Shown piece after piece: positions 11,161 to 22,400 of a stretch of DNA of 64,000 nucleotides. Location of the stretch: contig OY804579.1 in assembly GCA_963680875.1 (NCBI GenBank), positions 13,159,506 through 13,223,505 of the forward strand. The letters are read 5' to 3'. The notes below the pieces were generated by a model. It had not been told where the DNA came from. It made no database searches and saw only the letters and a program-made list of their open reading frames with translations. The position numbers and the translations under genes were made by a program. The DNA is from Bathymodiolus brooksi. Taxonomy: Eukaryota > Mollusca > Bivalvia > Mytilida > Modiolidae. Position 1 is the first letter of the stretch; each line of letters begins with the position of its first letter.

Positions 11161-12105
11161 AAAAGAACGACAAATATTTTAAAAGGGATAAATAAAACAT
11201 AAAAAAATATAAATAAAAAGAAAATAAATAAAAAAGAAAGGAAAAAAGACCGTTAAAAGCTACCGATACGAAGCAAATGTAAATTATGATATCAGTGGTC
11301 GATAAAAAAAACCTGTCATAAAAATCAGACCCTACTCCCATTGAAAACATGCATAGTTTACATGGTATTATCACAGGTCTACCTCCATTAGATGTACCAA
11401 TACACCCGATTAACAGTTTTTATGACTATGATAACCCACAACCACTAGACATTATATCAGTAATAATCCCGTAAGATGAATGGGAAATAAAAAGAATGAT
11501 TCCAATGCAAAATGCGTGAATGGTTTTTAACTTTAATAACGCGATGTTTATGGATGCAGGCCTACCTAATGATTTATCCACCACGTGATTTATTGGATAT
11601 CACACAGCTCCACATTGGTGTAAGCCACATTTGGCATACTTTTGGTGATGTCTGACTTCCATTAGTGAAATAAATACTACCTTGCTATACCACTACACAT
11701 ATGGTATATACATTTTAGATAAAGAAGAAAAAAGTAAGACAACACAGGTGATTCAATAATCAAATATATGTATATAAAACATAGCATTAGAAACATTTGA
11801 TTTTATTCCAATTCTACCAAAATAACTTGTTGAAACATTTACCCTCCCCACATCCCAAGTTAAATGGTCGTTCCATAAGTGGGGAGGTATGGACCAAGTA
11901 AATTTGTCTAACTCCATCACTTTTTATTGAAATGCCTATGCCAATCTTGAAGAGTGTACGTTCATGTATATGTGTAGTAGAGGCATCGATATTGTATGTT
12001 TCTATGATTTTCCTATTAGATTGTGGAACAGTTCTGACCAATATATTGGTCCTATAGGATGACCAATTATACAACTGTATTAATATGAGATTTGTCATGT
12101 ACACA
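11161..12105. other. Intergenic upstream of lectin 2, no gene seen
   Basis: A-rich low-complexity sequence at 11160-11250, then ordinary AT-rich sequence. 11935-12070 resembles the downstream part of a family-D copy near 43985-44075 ('tatatgtgt', 'gtatcgat', 'ctattggat'-like motifs). No convincing ORF. Confidence 0.5.
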
Positions 12106-12112
12106 CTGTATG

Positions 12113-12195
12113 GGGAAATACACCGAACACCAATCAGAAATAAGTGAGATTAGAGATAAGACACTAATAATATATTGAAATCACAACGAAATAAA
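12113..12195 (+). promoter_or_regulatory. Conserved upstream block of lectin gene 2
   Basis: Matches the block before lectin 1: 'gaaatacaccgaacaccaat', CCAAT core 12130-12134, and one GATA-type motif AGATAAG (12154-12160). The second GATA copy is altered to 'agatta'. The GATA difference is the main motif change between the paralogues. Confidence 0.5.
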
Positions 12196-14728
12196 ATGGA
12201 TTCGGGATATATGTTTCCACTCTTAGTGGTTTTGATTGTGTTTGTAACTATTCTATTACCAACACATGGGTATCAGAAACGTCTTCTAATGAATAATCCT
12301 CCGGAGTTAGAATCCCGTCTCCATCAAATGGAATTGATCATACAAAGTTTGACAGCAAAAGTAGACGGTCTTACGTCACAGATATCAGAAAAGAACAGTC
12401 AGATTTCCCAGCTTCAGAGTACTGTAAGTATTTACTGTATTTACTGAATATAATTATATTATATTAACTGTTCTCGGAAAATGTCTTTTCACATTGCTGA
12501 AATCAGGGTTCTAACAAACTTTGCTTCATAAACTCGTCTTGGACAAGAAACCATAACTAAGCAAAGTATTGTAGATCAAGTTGTACACTGGAGAGCACTG
12601 TTGAACTTCGGAACACTTAAGACGTAATCAGACCATTTATTGTGAGCTGTTGTGATATGTTAATCTTCTGTTTACGTCTATATTGAAAACGATAAACTAT
12701 TTATTAATATTCAACTCGGTCGAATGATATTTGATTTAAGACAACTTATAAGATGATCTAAAAAGACTAAAGATTAAAATAAAGAAATAAAATCAGGTAA
12801 AATGCAAAGAAATATAATAGCAAGTACAACTCACAGTCACTCTACATCAATTAAGAGTATAGGATGACCCATATGGTTAAATACTCATCATGAACTTTAA
12901 ATAACATAGCATATAATCTGTGTTTACTTTTTCTATTATTGTAGGTTTCAAAATTGGGATACAGAAACGACAATCAAGATAGTCAAATACAGTCTTTACA
13001 GAAAACAGGTTAGTTTTTATATAATGTTAGTTCTCTGTCATTATATTATCATTTAAGAGGACTCAGCAAGTTTAGAAAATCCCTCTAACCTCATTGGTTA
13101 AATGTATCTGAAGTGATGCACTCTTGATTCAGCAGAGTATCATCATCAATGTTGATCGTCTCGTGTTACATTGTATGATTGTGTACTGACCTTTAAATAT
13201 CTAAAATCAATAAAAACTATTGCATGGTTTTAGATATCACCCTTAGGCTTCATTTGCCGATAGTCTGTCATGCACGGAGAAAGAAACACTGACGTACCTG
13301 GTCTCAATAGTGTTCAATACTTTATTTTTGAATTTATGCTATAAATTATTTTTCCTTATAGTAGATATACATTTTTGTACTACCTTTTTCTTAATAAGAT
13401 AAAACTATTTACATTAGAACAATTGAGATAACACCTGTCTAAACTCTGAATAGACCTAAATGTTGTATAAATCTACTAATGAATCATTCATTTATACAAT
13501 TTCGTCTTTTTATTATTCTCCTTTTATGTTTTTACAGTGAATACACAGAAACCAGGATGTAAGTATTGTTTATTCTGTGTTTTACTGAACAGATTTGTAC
13601 GGTTATAAGTTATTAGTATTTGTAACATAAATATGCATTTTTCCTTTGATGCTTTTATGCAGTAATCAACTTAAAAATAGTGAACTTTTACAAACCATGG
13701 TCTAACATTAAGATCTTGATGTTATTCCATGATTTTGCGGACCTCGACGAAAGCACCCAATATTGATTTCTGTTACAAACCATATATATATACCATGGAT
13801 CTTACGCATGAACTTATTTAAACCAACCCATCCTTCGGATTCGTTGGTTTAAATAAGTTAATTCGTAAGATCCATAGTATATATAAAACTTAATGAAAGC
13901 GTAAATATCAAAAACCACTTTCAGGATTACTTCAGTTTTATCGAGTACACACCTTACAGCTATAGCTGTGATATATACTAATTTTATTTTACTTTATTTA
14001 TTGTGTATGTGCTAATCATAAATGTTGTATTATGCCCTCCAGGGGCCCTGATTTGGAAATAAAGTATCTTGTATCTTGTATCTTGTAGACTGATTTCACA
14101 TGTAGATCGGTTAATCTAACTACCACACGATCTCGGACGCAAAGTACCATACATAAAAAATACGTTATACAAAAAGGCGTGGTGAGCATATTTTCTTAAT
14201 GTGTAAAAAAAATATCCAATGCTGAAGTATTATCCTTATAAACATCACTACATATGTATTTTACCAACAATACAGGTATAAGCTATGGATTTCTGACAAA
14301 AATTTAAGCAGAAATGCAAGCATAACAGTATTGATATGTACTCCACACTCCCTAAGAGCCAAACTTGTGGCTACACCGATTTTTACTTATTGCCAACATT
14401 CTGCAATTTTATTCAGTAAAGAAGCGAAGATTAGACATTCAAACAATCTCATTTTGCAGGTCAAACCGGAAGTCACAGACTAGAAGATTCACATGGGCAT
14501 GCCAACTCAAGTTCTACCAATATTCAATTCAACCCTCCTTTTAATGAGATACCTAAGATTGTTTGGGGAACGTCTGCGCTTGATGTTGACCATGCACATA
14601 ATACTCGATATAAAACAACTGTCCAGTCTGTAACAACTTACGGGTTTACTCTGAACGTATACTCGTGGGCGGATACAGGAATGTATAAGGTTTATATTCA
14701 GTGGATGGCATGTCCAGCTCATAATTAA
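12196..14728 (+). CDS. Secreted H-type lectin 2 (four coding exons)
   Basis: Coding exons 12196-12423, 12945-13008, 13538-13558 and 14460-14728 give 193 residues. Exons 2 and 3 have the same lengths (64 and 21 nt) and phases as in the upstream paralogue. A signal peptide (to about residue 25), coiled coil (about 35-97), Cys105 and an H-type lectin domain ending 'IQWMACPAHN' are visible. Candidate sugar-contact residues Arg154, Trp174 and Tyr180 are kept. Exon 1 is 21 nt shorter because the donor follows 'LQST' directly; the paralogue carries seven more residues ('VLNLATT' after a shared Thr). Substitutions cluster in the lectin face ('TSALDVDHAHNTRYKTT' against the first gene's 'TTGLDVNHLHNTRFGTS'), which could mean different ligand preference. 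Intron sequences are also partly conserved, so the duplication is fairly recent. Confidence 0.88.
13783..13885. repeat. Long inverted repeat (foldback) in lectin 2 intron 3
   Basis: Two arms of about 43 bp (13783-13827 and 13843-13885) are inverted copies with about three mismatches. They flank a 15-base loop (13828-13842) that itself contains ATCC-TTC-GGAT. It could be a foldback MITE or could form a stable intronic hairpin. No matching structure is apparent in lectin 1 intron 3. Confidence 0.85.
14085..14160 (-). repeat. Remnant of type 1 SINE shared with lectin 1 intron 3
   Basis: 'ctgatttcacatgtagatcg' and 'aatctaactaccacacgatc' match 7820-7872. The following sequence ('tattttcttaatgtgtaaa') is also shared. 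Both copies therefore descend from one insertion before the gene duplication. Confidence 0.6.
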
Positions 14729-14732
14729 TAAA
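14727..14732 (+). promoter_or_regulatory. Poly(A) signal overlapping lectin 2 stop codon
   Basis: AATAAA begins inside the TAA stop (14726-14728) and is followed by a T-run and 'ttaatgtgtatttttcc', mirroring lectin 1. Confidence 0.5.
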
Positions 14733-14765
14733 GTTTTTTTTTCTGATAATTTAATGTGTATTTTT

Positions 14766-15230
14766 CCATTAACAAGAAAGATTTGAAGATACCAAAAAAA
14801 GCTATCAGAACCGTAAATCGAAAATGGACAGATAAGAAAATGGCCAGATGAAAAAGGACAAATAGACCAACAACAATCTACAAAACAATACACAGAAAAA
14901 TAACGATCGTGCAATACGAACTACATTAAAAACCAGGGTAGAACTCATGTGATCCGGAAGGGTATCAGTTCCTGTCACACACGTGGCATCCGTCGTGTTC
15001 CTCTTGTTACAAACTCGATGATGTCATCAATGAGGACAAGACCAGATTGTGATTACGATAAAAGGAACATATCCGTGGTAATTTGTGACACAGATACTCT
15101 GTCACGGTTAACCAAGTCATGGTGGCGACCGTAAAACTTTAGAAGTGATGACTTCAAATTAACCATTAGGAACCATTAGTTCCTCTTTGTTATCAGCAAC
15201 CATCTATCAAGGTAATCATGATGTAAACTA
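14766..15230 (+). repeat. Family P, nearly complete unexpanded copy
   Basis: Left terminus 'gatttgaagatacc', A-rich part, 'ctcatgtgatccggaaggg', 'gtggcatccgtcgtgttcct', 'gattgtgattacgataaaag', 'atccgtggtaatttgtgaca', 'ggttaaccaagtcatggtgg' and 'ttatcagcaaccatctatca', in order. It has no tandem expansion, so it serves as the reference order for the family. The segment near 15065-15150 is the single-copy ancestor of the 60-bp array at 60685. Confidence 0.8.
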
Positions 15231-15257
15231 TAGGCTCTGGAATATTGGATCAACTGA

Positions 15258-15420
15258 GGGGTTGGGTTATGGTGTTTTAACGCCACTTTCAACAACATTT
15301 CAGTTATATCGTGGCGATCAGTACCCGGAAAAAACTACCGACCTTCCGCAAGTCACCATTTTCTGGACATATCTTAGCTGCTAACGCTAAAGCTACTCAA
15401 ACAAGGCTACGTTGTTCCAA
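15258..15420 (-). repeat. Truncated type 1 SINE
   Basis: 'ggtgttttaacgccactttc' and 'cagttatatcgtggcgatca' mark the tail. The body degrades after about 15365 and the tRNA-like head is missing. Confidence 0.6.
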
Positions 15421-15508
15421 GGTTGAAGTCATCGCAGCATGAATTATACGGTTATCCTAATGAACAGTGTGACCGGTACGAAATTACCATATCTCAAATA
15501 ACAAATCT

Positions 15509-16257
15509 TTTCTCATTTTTGGACTTATACCTCGAATTTGACGACAGTGGTCAAATCAGTACTAAAATTTATGATAAACGGGACGACTTCAATTTTAAGA
15601 TCATAAATTTTCCAAATATGTGCAGCAATATACCAGCTTCTCCTGCATATGGTGTTTACATCTCGCAATTGATTCGTTATGCAAGGGCCAGTAGCAATTA
15701 TTCTGATTTCCTGAAACGTCATCTTCATCTGAGAAACAGGCTACTGGACCAGGGCTATAAAAAGATTCGTATTATTCGATCTCTTAAAAAGTTTATATTC
15801 CGATACCAAGATCTTGTCGAAATATATTCCGTCTCTGCAGAAAAGATTATAAACGATGGATTTTCATATAGTGAAAATGTATAAAGATAAGGTTTCAACA
15901 AAAATGTCAAAAATATTTTTTTCATCAATGTGTGACGTAAAAGTGTCTTTGACATTTACTTCACTGAGTTTGGTGCTGCTTTGAGAACTGTTTTACCTGT
16001 TTTGTTCAAGTATTGTTATAAATAATGTTATAGTGACAGCCGGAAACTTTGAGCCGTAATGAAAGGGGGAGGTTTGGCGCTTTAAAATCTGATTCAACAC
16101 ACCATTTCTTTAGAAATGCCTGTACCAAGTCAGGGTCATTACGGTTTTCACAGTTTTCCGGTTGTTGACTGATTTTGTCTGTTTATATACTTATGAGTTT
16201 TGACTTTCCCTTTGTTAGATTGTTCGGAGTTCGGTAATTTTGTTATTACCCTTATTT
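15509..16257 (+). pseudogene. 5'-truncated reverse-transcriptase element, copy 1
   Basis: From 'SFLDLYLEFDDSGQ' (about 15515) to the stop at 15882-15884 the frame is open. It encodes the C-terminal part of an RT-related protein ('YDKRDDFNFKI', 'YGVYISQLIRYARA', 'IRSLKKFIFRYQDLVEIYS'). The catalytic core and 'YIDD' box are missing: sequence upstream is unrelated. The 3' non-coding region (to about 16257) ends in ttgttattaccctta, shared with the copies at 40827, 47357 and 63095. The protein belongs to an RT family widespread in marine invertebrates. It is possibly Penelope-like, but the class is uncertain. Confidence 0.75.
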
Positions 16258-16319
16258 ACATAGATTGCATTCTCTCCTCTATCACAGACAAGAATTTTAC
16301 CGGACTTAACTATATGAGT

Positions 16320-16427
16320 AAGACGATGGGTGGTTTATGAGAAGCAGGAACTCCTTACCCTTCGTGATGACATGAATTGACCCTTGGGTTTTTGGAGGGC
16401 CTGTGTAGTTCATTTTATTAGTTTCCT
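16320..16427 (-). repeat. Family P subtype B flank of the 73-bp satellite
   Basis: 'gagaagcaggaactccttac', 'cttcgtgatgacatgaattg' and 'gggtttttggagggcctgtg' are the family-P motifs that normally precede the segment amplified in the next array. They show that the satellite sits inside an element copy. Confidence 0.7.
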
Positions 16428-19400
16428 GTTGTGTGTGTGTTTTTCTTCGTTCTGTATTATTCCCTTATTTAGCCTATGTCTCTCGAGTTGGCTCCTAGTG
16501 TTAGTGTGTGTGTTTTTCTTCGTTCTGTATTATTACCTTATTTAGCCTATGTCTCTCGAGTTCTCTCCTAGTGTTAGTTTGTGTGTTTTTCTTCGTTCTG
16601 TATTATTACCTTATTTAGCCTATGTCTCTCGAGTTCTCTCCTAGTGTTAGTTTGTGTGTTTTTCTTCGTTCTGTAATATTACCTTATTTAGCCTATGTCT
16701 CTCGAGTTCTCTCCTAGTGTTAGTTTGTGTGTTTTTCTTCGTTCTGTAATATTACCTTATTTAGCCTATGTCTCTCGAGTTCTCTCCTAGTGTTAGTTTG
16801 TGTGTTTTTCTTCGTTCTGTATTATTACCTTATTTAGCCTATGTCTCTCGAGTTCGCTCCTAGTGTTAGTTTGTGTGTTTTTCTTCGTTCTGTATTATTA
16901 CCTTATTTAGCCTATGTCTCTCGAGTTCTCTCCTAGTGTTAGTTTGTGTGTTTTTCTTCGTTCTGTATTATTACCTTATTTAGCCTATGTCTCTCGAGTT
17001 CTCTCCTAGTGTTAGTTTGTGTGTTTTTCTTCGTTCTGTATTATTACCTTATTTAGCCTATGTCTCTCGAGTTCTCTCCTAGTGTTAGTTTGTGTGTTTT
17101 TCTTCGTTCTGTATTATTACCTTATTTAGCCTATGTCTCTCGAGTTCTCTCCTAGTGTTAGTTTGTGTGTTTTTCTTCGTTCTGTATTATTACCTTATTT
17201 AGCCTATGTCTCTCGAGTTCTCTCCTAGTGTTAGTTTGTGTGTTTTTCTTCGTTCTGTATTATTACCTTATTTAGCCTATGTCTCTCGAGTTCGCTCCTA
17301 GTGTTAGTTTGTGTGTTTTTCTTCGTTCTGTATTATTACCTTATTTAGCCTATGTCTCTCGAGTTCTCTCCTAGTGTTAGTTTGTGTGTTTTTCTTCGTT
17401 CTGTATTATTACCTTATTTAGCCTATATCTCTCGAGTTCGCTCCTAGTGTTAGTTTGTGTGTTTTTCTTCGTTCTGTATTATTACCTTATTTAGCCTATG
17501 TCTCTCGAGTTCTCTCCTAGTGTTAGTTTGTGTGTTTTTCTTCGTTCTGTATTATTACCTTATTTAGCCTATGTCTCTCGAGTTGGCTCCTAGTGTTAGT
17601 TTGTGTGTTTTTCTTCGTTCTGTATTATTACCTTATTTAGCCTATGTCTCTCGAGTTCTCTCCTAGTGTTAGTTTGTGTGTTTTTCTTCGTTCTGTATTA
17701 TTACCTTATTTAGCCTATGTCTCTCGAGTTCTCTCCTAGTGTTAGTTTGTGTGTTTTTCTTCGTTCTGTATTATTACCTTATTTAGCCTATGTCTCTCGA
17801 GTTCTCTCCTAGTGTTAGTTTGTGTGTTTTTCTTCGTTCTGTATTATTACCTTATTTAGCCTATGTCTCTCGAGTTCTCTCCTAGTGTTAGTTTGTGTGT
17901 TTTTCTTCGTTCTGTATTATTACCTTATTTAGCCTATGTCTCTCGAGTTCGCTCCTAGTTTTAGTTTGTGTGTTTTTCTTCGTTCTGTATTATTCCCTTA
18001 TTTTGCCTATGTCTCTCGAGTTCTCTCCTAGTGTTAGTTTGTGTGTTTTTCTTCGTTCTGTATTATTACCTTATTTAGCCTATGTCTCTCGAGTTCGCTC
18101 CTAGTGTTAGTTTGTGTGTTTTTCTTCGTTCTGTATTATTCCATTATTTTGCCTATGTCTCTCGAGTTCTCTCCTAGTGTTAGTTTGTGTGTTTTTCTTC
18201 GTTCTGTATTATTCCCTTATTTAGCCTATGTCTCTCGAGTTCTCTCCTAGTGTTAGTTTGTGTGTTTTTCTTCGTTCTGTATTATTACCTTATTTAGCCT
18301 ATGTCTCTCGAGTTCGCTCCTAGTGTTAGTTTGTGTGTTTTTCTTCGTTCTGTATTATTCCCTTATTTTGCCTATGTCTCTCGAGTTCGCTCCTAGTGTT
18401 AGTTTGTGTGTTTTTCTTCGTTCTGTATTATTACCTTATTTAGCCTATGTCTCTCGAGTTCTCTCCTAGTGTTAGTTTGTGTGTTTTTCTTCGTTCTGTA
18501 TTATTCCCTTATTTTGCCTATGTCTCTCGAGTTCGCTCCTAGTGTTAGTTTGTGTGTTTTTCTTCGTTCTGTATTATTACCTTATTTAGCCTATGTCTCT
18601 CGAGTTCTCTCCTAGTGTTAGTTTGTGTGTTTTTCTTCGTTCTGTAATATTACCTTATTTAGCCTATGTCTCTCGAGTTCGCTCCTAGTGTTAGTTTGTG
18701 TGTTTTTCTTCGTTCTGTATTATTACCTTATTTAGCCTATGTCTCTCGAGTTCTCTCCTAGTGTTAGTTTGTGTGTTTTTCTTCGTTCTGTATTATTCCC
18801 TTATTTTGCCTATGTCTCTCGAGTTCGCTCCTAGTGTTAGTTTGTGTGTTTTTCTTCGTTCTGTATTATTACCTTATTTAGCCTATGTCTCTCGAGTTCG
18901 CTCCTAGTGTTAGTTTGTGTGTTTTTCTTCGTTCTGTATTATTACCTTATTTAGCCTATGTCTCTCGAGTTCGCTCCTAGTGTTAGTTTGTGTGTTTTTC
19001 TTCGTTCTGTATTATTACCTTATTTAGCCTATGTCTCTCGAGTTCGCTCCTAGTGTTAGTTTGTGTGTTTTTCTTCGTTCTGTATTATTACCTTATTTAG
19101 CCTATGTCTCTCGAGTTCTCTCCTAGTGTTAGTTTGTGTGTTTTTCTTCGTTCTGTATTATTACCTTATTTAGCCTATGTCTCTCGAGTTCTCTCCTAGT
19201 GTTAGTTTGTGTGTTTTTCTTCGTTCTGTATTATTACCTTATTTAGCCTATGTCTCCCGAGTTCGCTCCTAGTGTTAGTTTGTGTGTTTTTCTTCGTTCT
19301 GTATTATTACCTTATTTAGCCTATGTCTCTCGAGTTCTCTCCTAGTGTTAGTTTGTGTGTTTTTCTTCGTTCTGTATTATTACCTTATTTAGCCTATGTC

Positions 19401-22400
19401 TCTCGAGTTCTCTCCTAGTGTTAGTTTGTGTGTTTTTCTTCGTTCTGTATTATTACCTTATTTAGCCTATGTCTCTCGAGTTCGCTCCTAGTGTTAGTTT
19501 GTGTGTTTTTCTTCGTTCTGTATTATTACCTTATTTAGCCTATGTCTCTCGAGGTCTCTCCTAGTGTTAGTTTGTGTGTTTTTCTTCGTTCTTTATTATT
19601 ACCTTATTTAGCCTATGTCTCTCGAGTTCGCTCCTAGTGTTAGTTTGTGTGTTTTTCTTCGTTCTGTATTATTACCTTATTTAGCCTATGTCTCTCGAGT
19701 TCGCTCCTAGTGTTAGTTTGTGTGTTTTTCTTCGTTCTGTATTATTACCTTATTTAGCCTATGTCTCTCGAGTTCTCTCCTAGTGTTAGTTTGTGTGTTT
19801 TTCTTCGTTCTGTATTATTACCTTATTTAGCCTATGTCTCTCGAGTTCGCTCCTAGTGTTAGTTTGTGTGTTTTTCTTCGTTCTGTATTATTACCTTATT
19901 TAGCCTATGTCTCTCGAGTTCTCTCCTAGTGTTAGTTTGTGTGTTTTTCTTCGTTCTGTATTATTACCTTATTTAGCCTATGTCTCTCGAGTTCGCTCCT
20001 AGTGTTAGTTTGTGTGTTTTTCTTCGTTCTGTATTATTACCTTATTTAGCCTATGTCTCTCGAGTTCGCTCCTAGTGTTAGTTTGTGTGTTTTTCTTCGT
20101 TCTGTATTATTACCTTATTTAGCCTATGTCTCTCGAGTTCTCTCCTAGTGTTAGTTTGTGTGTTTTTCTTCGTTCTGTATTATTACCTTATTTAGCCTAT
20201 GTCTCTCGAGTTATCTCCTAGTGTTAGTTTGTGTGTTTTTCTTCGTTCTGTATTATTACCTTATTTAGCCTATGTCTCCCGAGTTCGCTCCTAGTGTTAG
20301 TTTGTGTGTTTTTCTTCGTTCTGTATTATTACCTTATTTAGCCTATGTCTCTCGAGTTCTCTCCTAGTGTTAGTTTGTGTGTTTTTCTTCGTTCTGTATT
20401 ATTACCTTATTTAGCCTATGTCTCTCGAGTTCTCTCCTAGTGTTAGTTTGTGTGTTTTTCTTCGTTCTGTATTATTACCTTATTTAGCCTATGTCTCTCG
20501 AGTTCGCTCCTAGTGTTAGTTTGTGTGTTTTTCTTCGTTCTGTAATATTACCTTATTTAGCCTATGTCTCTCGAGTTCTCTCCTAGTGTTAGTTTGTGTG
20601 TTTTTCTTCGTTCTATATTATTACCTTATTTAGCCTATGTCTCCCGAGTTCTCTCCTAGTGTTAGTTTGTGTGTTTTTCTTCGTTCTGTATTATTCCCTT
20701 ATTTAGCCTATGTCTCTCGAGTTCTCTCCTAGTGTTAGTTTGTGTGTTTTTCTTCGTTCTGTATTATTACCTTATTTAGCCTATGTCTCTCGAGTTCGCT
20801 CCTAGTGTTAGTTTGTGTGTTTTTCTTCGTTCTGTATTATTCCCTTATTTTGCCTATGTCTCTCGAGTTCTCTCCTAGTGTTAGTTTGTGTGTTTTTCTT
20901 CGTTCTGTAATATTACCTTATTTAGCCTATGTCTCTCGAGTTCGCTCCTAGTGTTAGTTTGTGTGTTTTTCTTCGTTCTGTATTATTACCTTATTTAGCC
21001 TATGTCTCTCGAGTTCTCTCCTAGTGTTAGTTTGTGTATTTTTCTTCGTTCTGTATTATTCCCTTATTTTGCCTATGTCTCTCGAGTTCGCTCCTAGTGT
21101 TAGTTTGTGTGTTTTTCTTCGTTCTGTATTATTACCTTATTTAGCCTATGTCTCTCGAGTTCGCTCCTAGTGTTAGTTTGTGTGTTTTTCTTCGTTCTGT
21201 ATTATTACCTTATTTAGCCTATGTCTCTCGAGTTCGCTCCTAGTGTTAGTTTGTGTGTTTTTCTTCGTTCTGTATTATTACCTTATTTAGCCTATGTCTC
21301 TCGAGTTCGCTCCTAGTGTTAGTTTGTGTGTTTTTCTTCGTTCTGTATTATTCCCTTATTTAGCCTATGTCTCTCGAGTTCTCTCCTAGTGTTAGTTTGT
21401 GTGTTTTTCTTCGTTCTGTATTATTACCTTATTTAGCCTATGTCTCTCGAGTTCGCTCCTAGTGTTAGTTTGTGTGTTTTTCTTCGTTCTGTATTATTCC
21501 CTTATTTTGCCTATGTCTCTCGAGTTCTCTCCTAGTGTTAGTTTGTGTGTTTTTCTTCGTTCTGTAATATTACCTTATTTAGCCTATGTCTCTCGAGTTC
21601 GCTCCTAGTGTTAGTTTGTGTGTTTTTTCTTCGTTCTGTATTATTACCTTATTTAGCCTATGTCTCTCGAGTTCTCTCCTAGTGTTAGTTTGTGTATTTT
21701 TCTTCGTTCTGTATTATTCCCTTATTTTGCCTATGTCTCTCGAGTTCGCTCCTAGTGTTAGTTTGTGTGTTTTTCTTCGTTCTGTATTATTACCTTATTT
21801 AGCCTATGTCTCTCGAGTTCTCTCCTAGTGTTAGTTTGTGTGTTTTTCTTCGTTCTGTATTATTACCTTATTTAGCCTATGTCTCTCGAGTTCGCTCCTA
21901 GTGTTAGTTTGTGTGTTTTTCTTCGTTCTGTATTATTACCTTATTTAGCCTATGTCTCTCGAGTTCTCTCCTAGTGTTAGTTTGTGTGTTTTTCTTCGTT
22001 CTGTATTATTACCTTATTTAGCCTATGTCTCTCGAGTTCTCTCCTAGTGTTAGTTTGTGTGTTTTTCTTCGTTCTGTATTATTACCTTATTTAGCCTATG
22101 TCTCTCGAGTTCGCTCCTAGTGTTAGTTTGTGTGTTTTTCTTCGTTCTGTATTATTACCTTATTTAGCCTATGTCTCTCGAGTTCTCTCCTAGTGTTAGT
22201 TTGTGTGTTTTTCTTCGTTCTTTATTATTACCTTATTTAGCCTATGTCTCTCGAGTTCGCTCCTAGTGTTAGTTTGTGTGTTTTTCTTCGTTCTGTATTA
22301 TTACCTTATTTAGCCTATGTCTCTCGAGTTCGCTCCTAGTGTTAGTTTGTGTGTTTTTCTTCGTTCTGTATTATTACCTTATTTAGCCTATGTCTCTCGA

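Noticed and set aside
14507..14914. 135-codon minus-strand ORF
   Set aside because: Overlaps the lectin 2 last exon and a family-P copy in antisense; no supporting motif.
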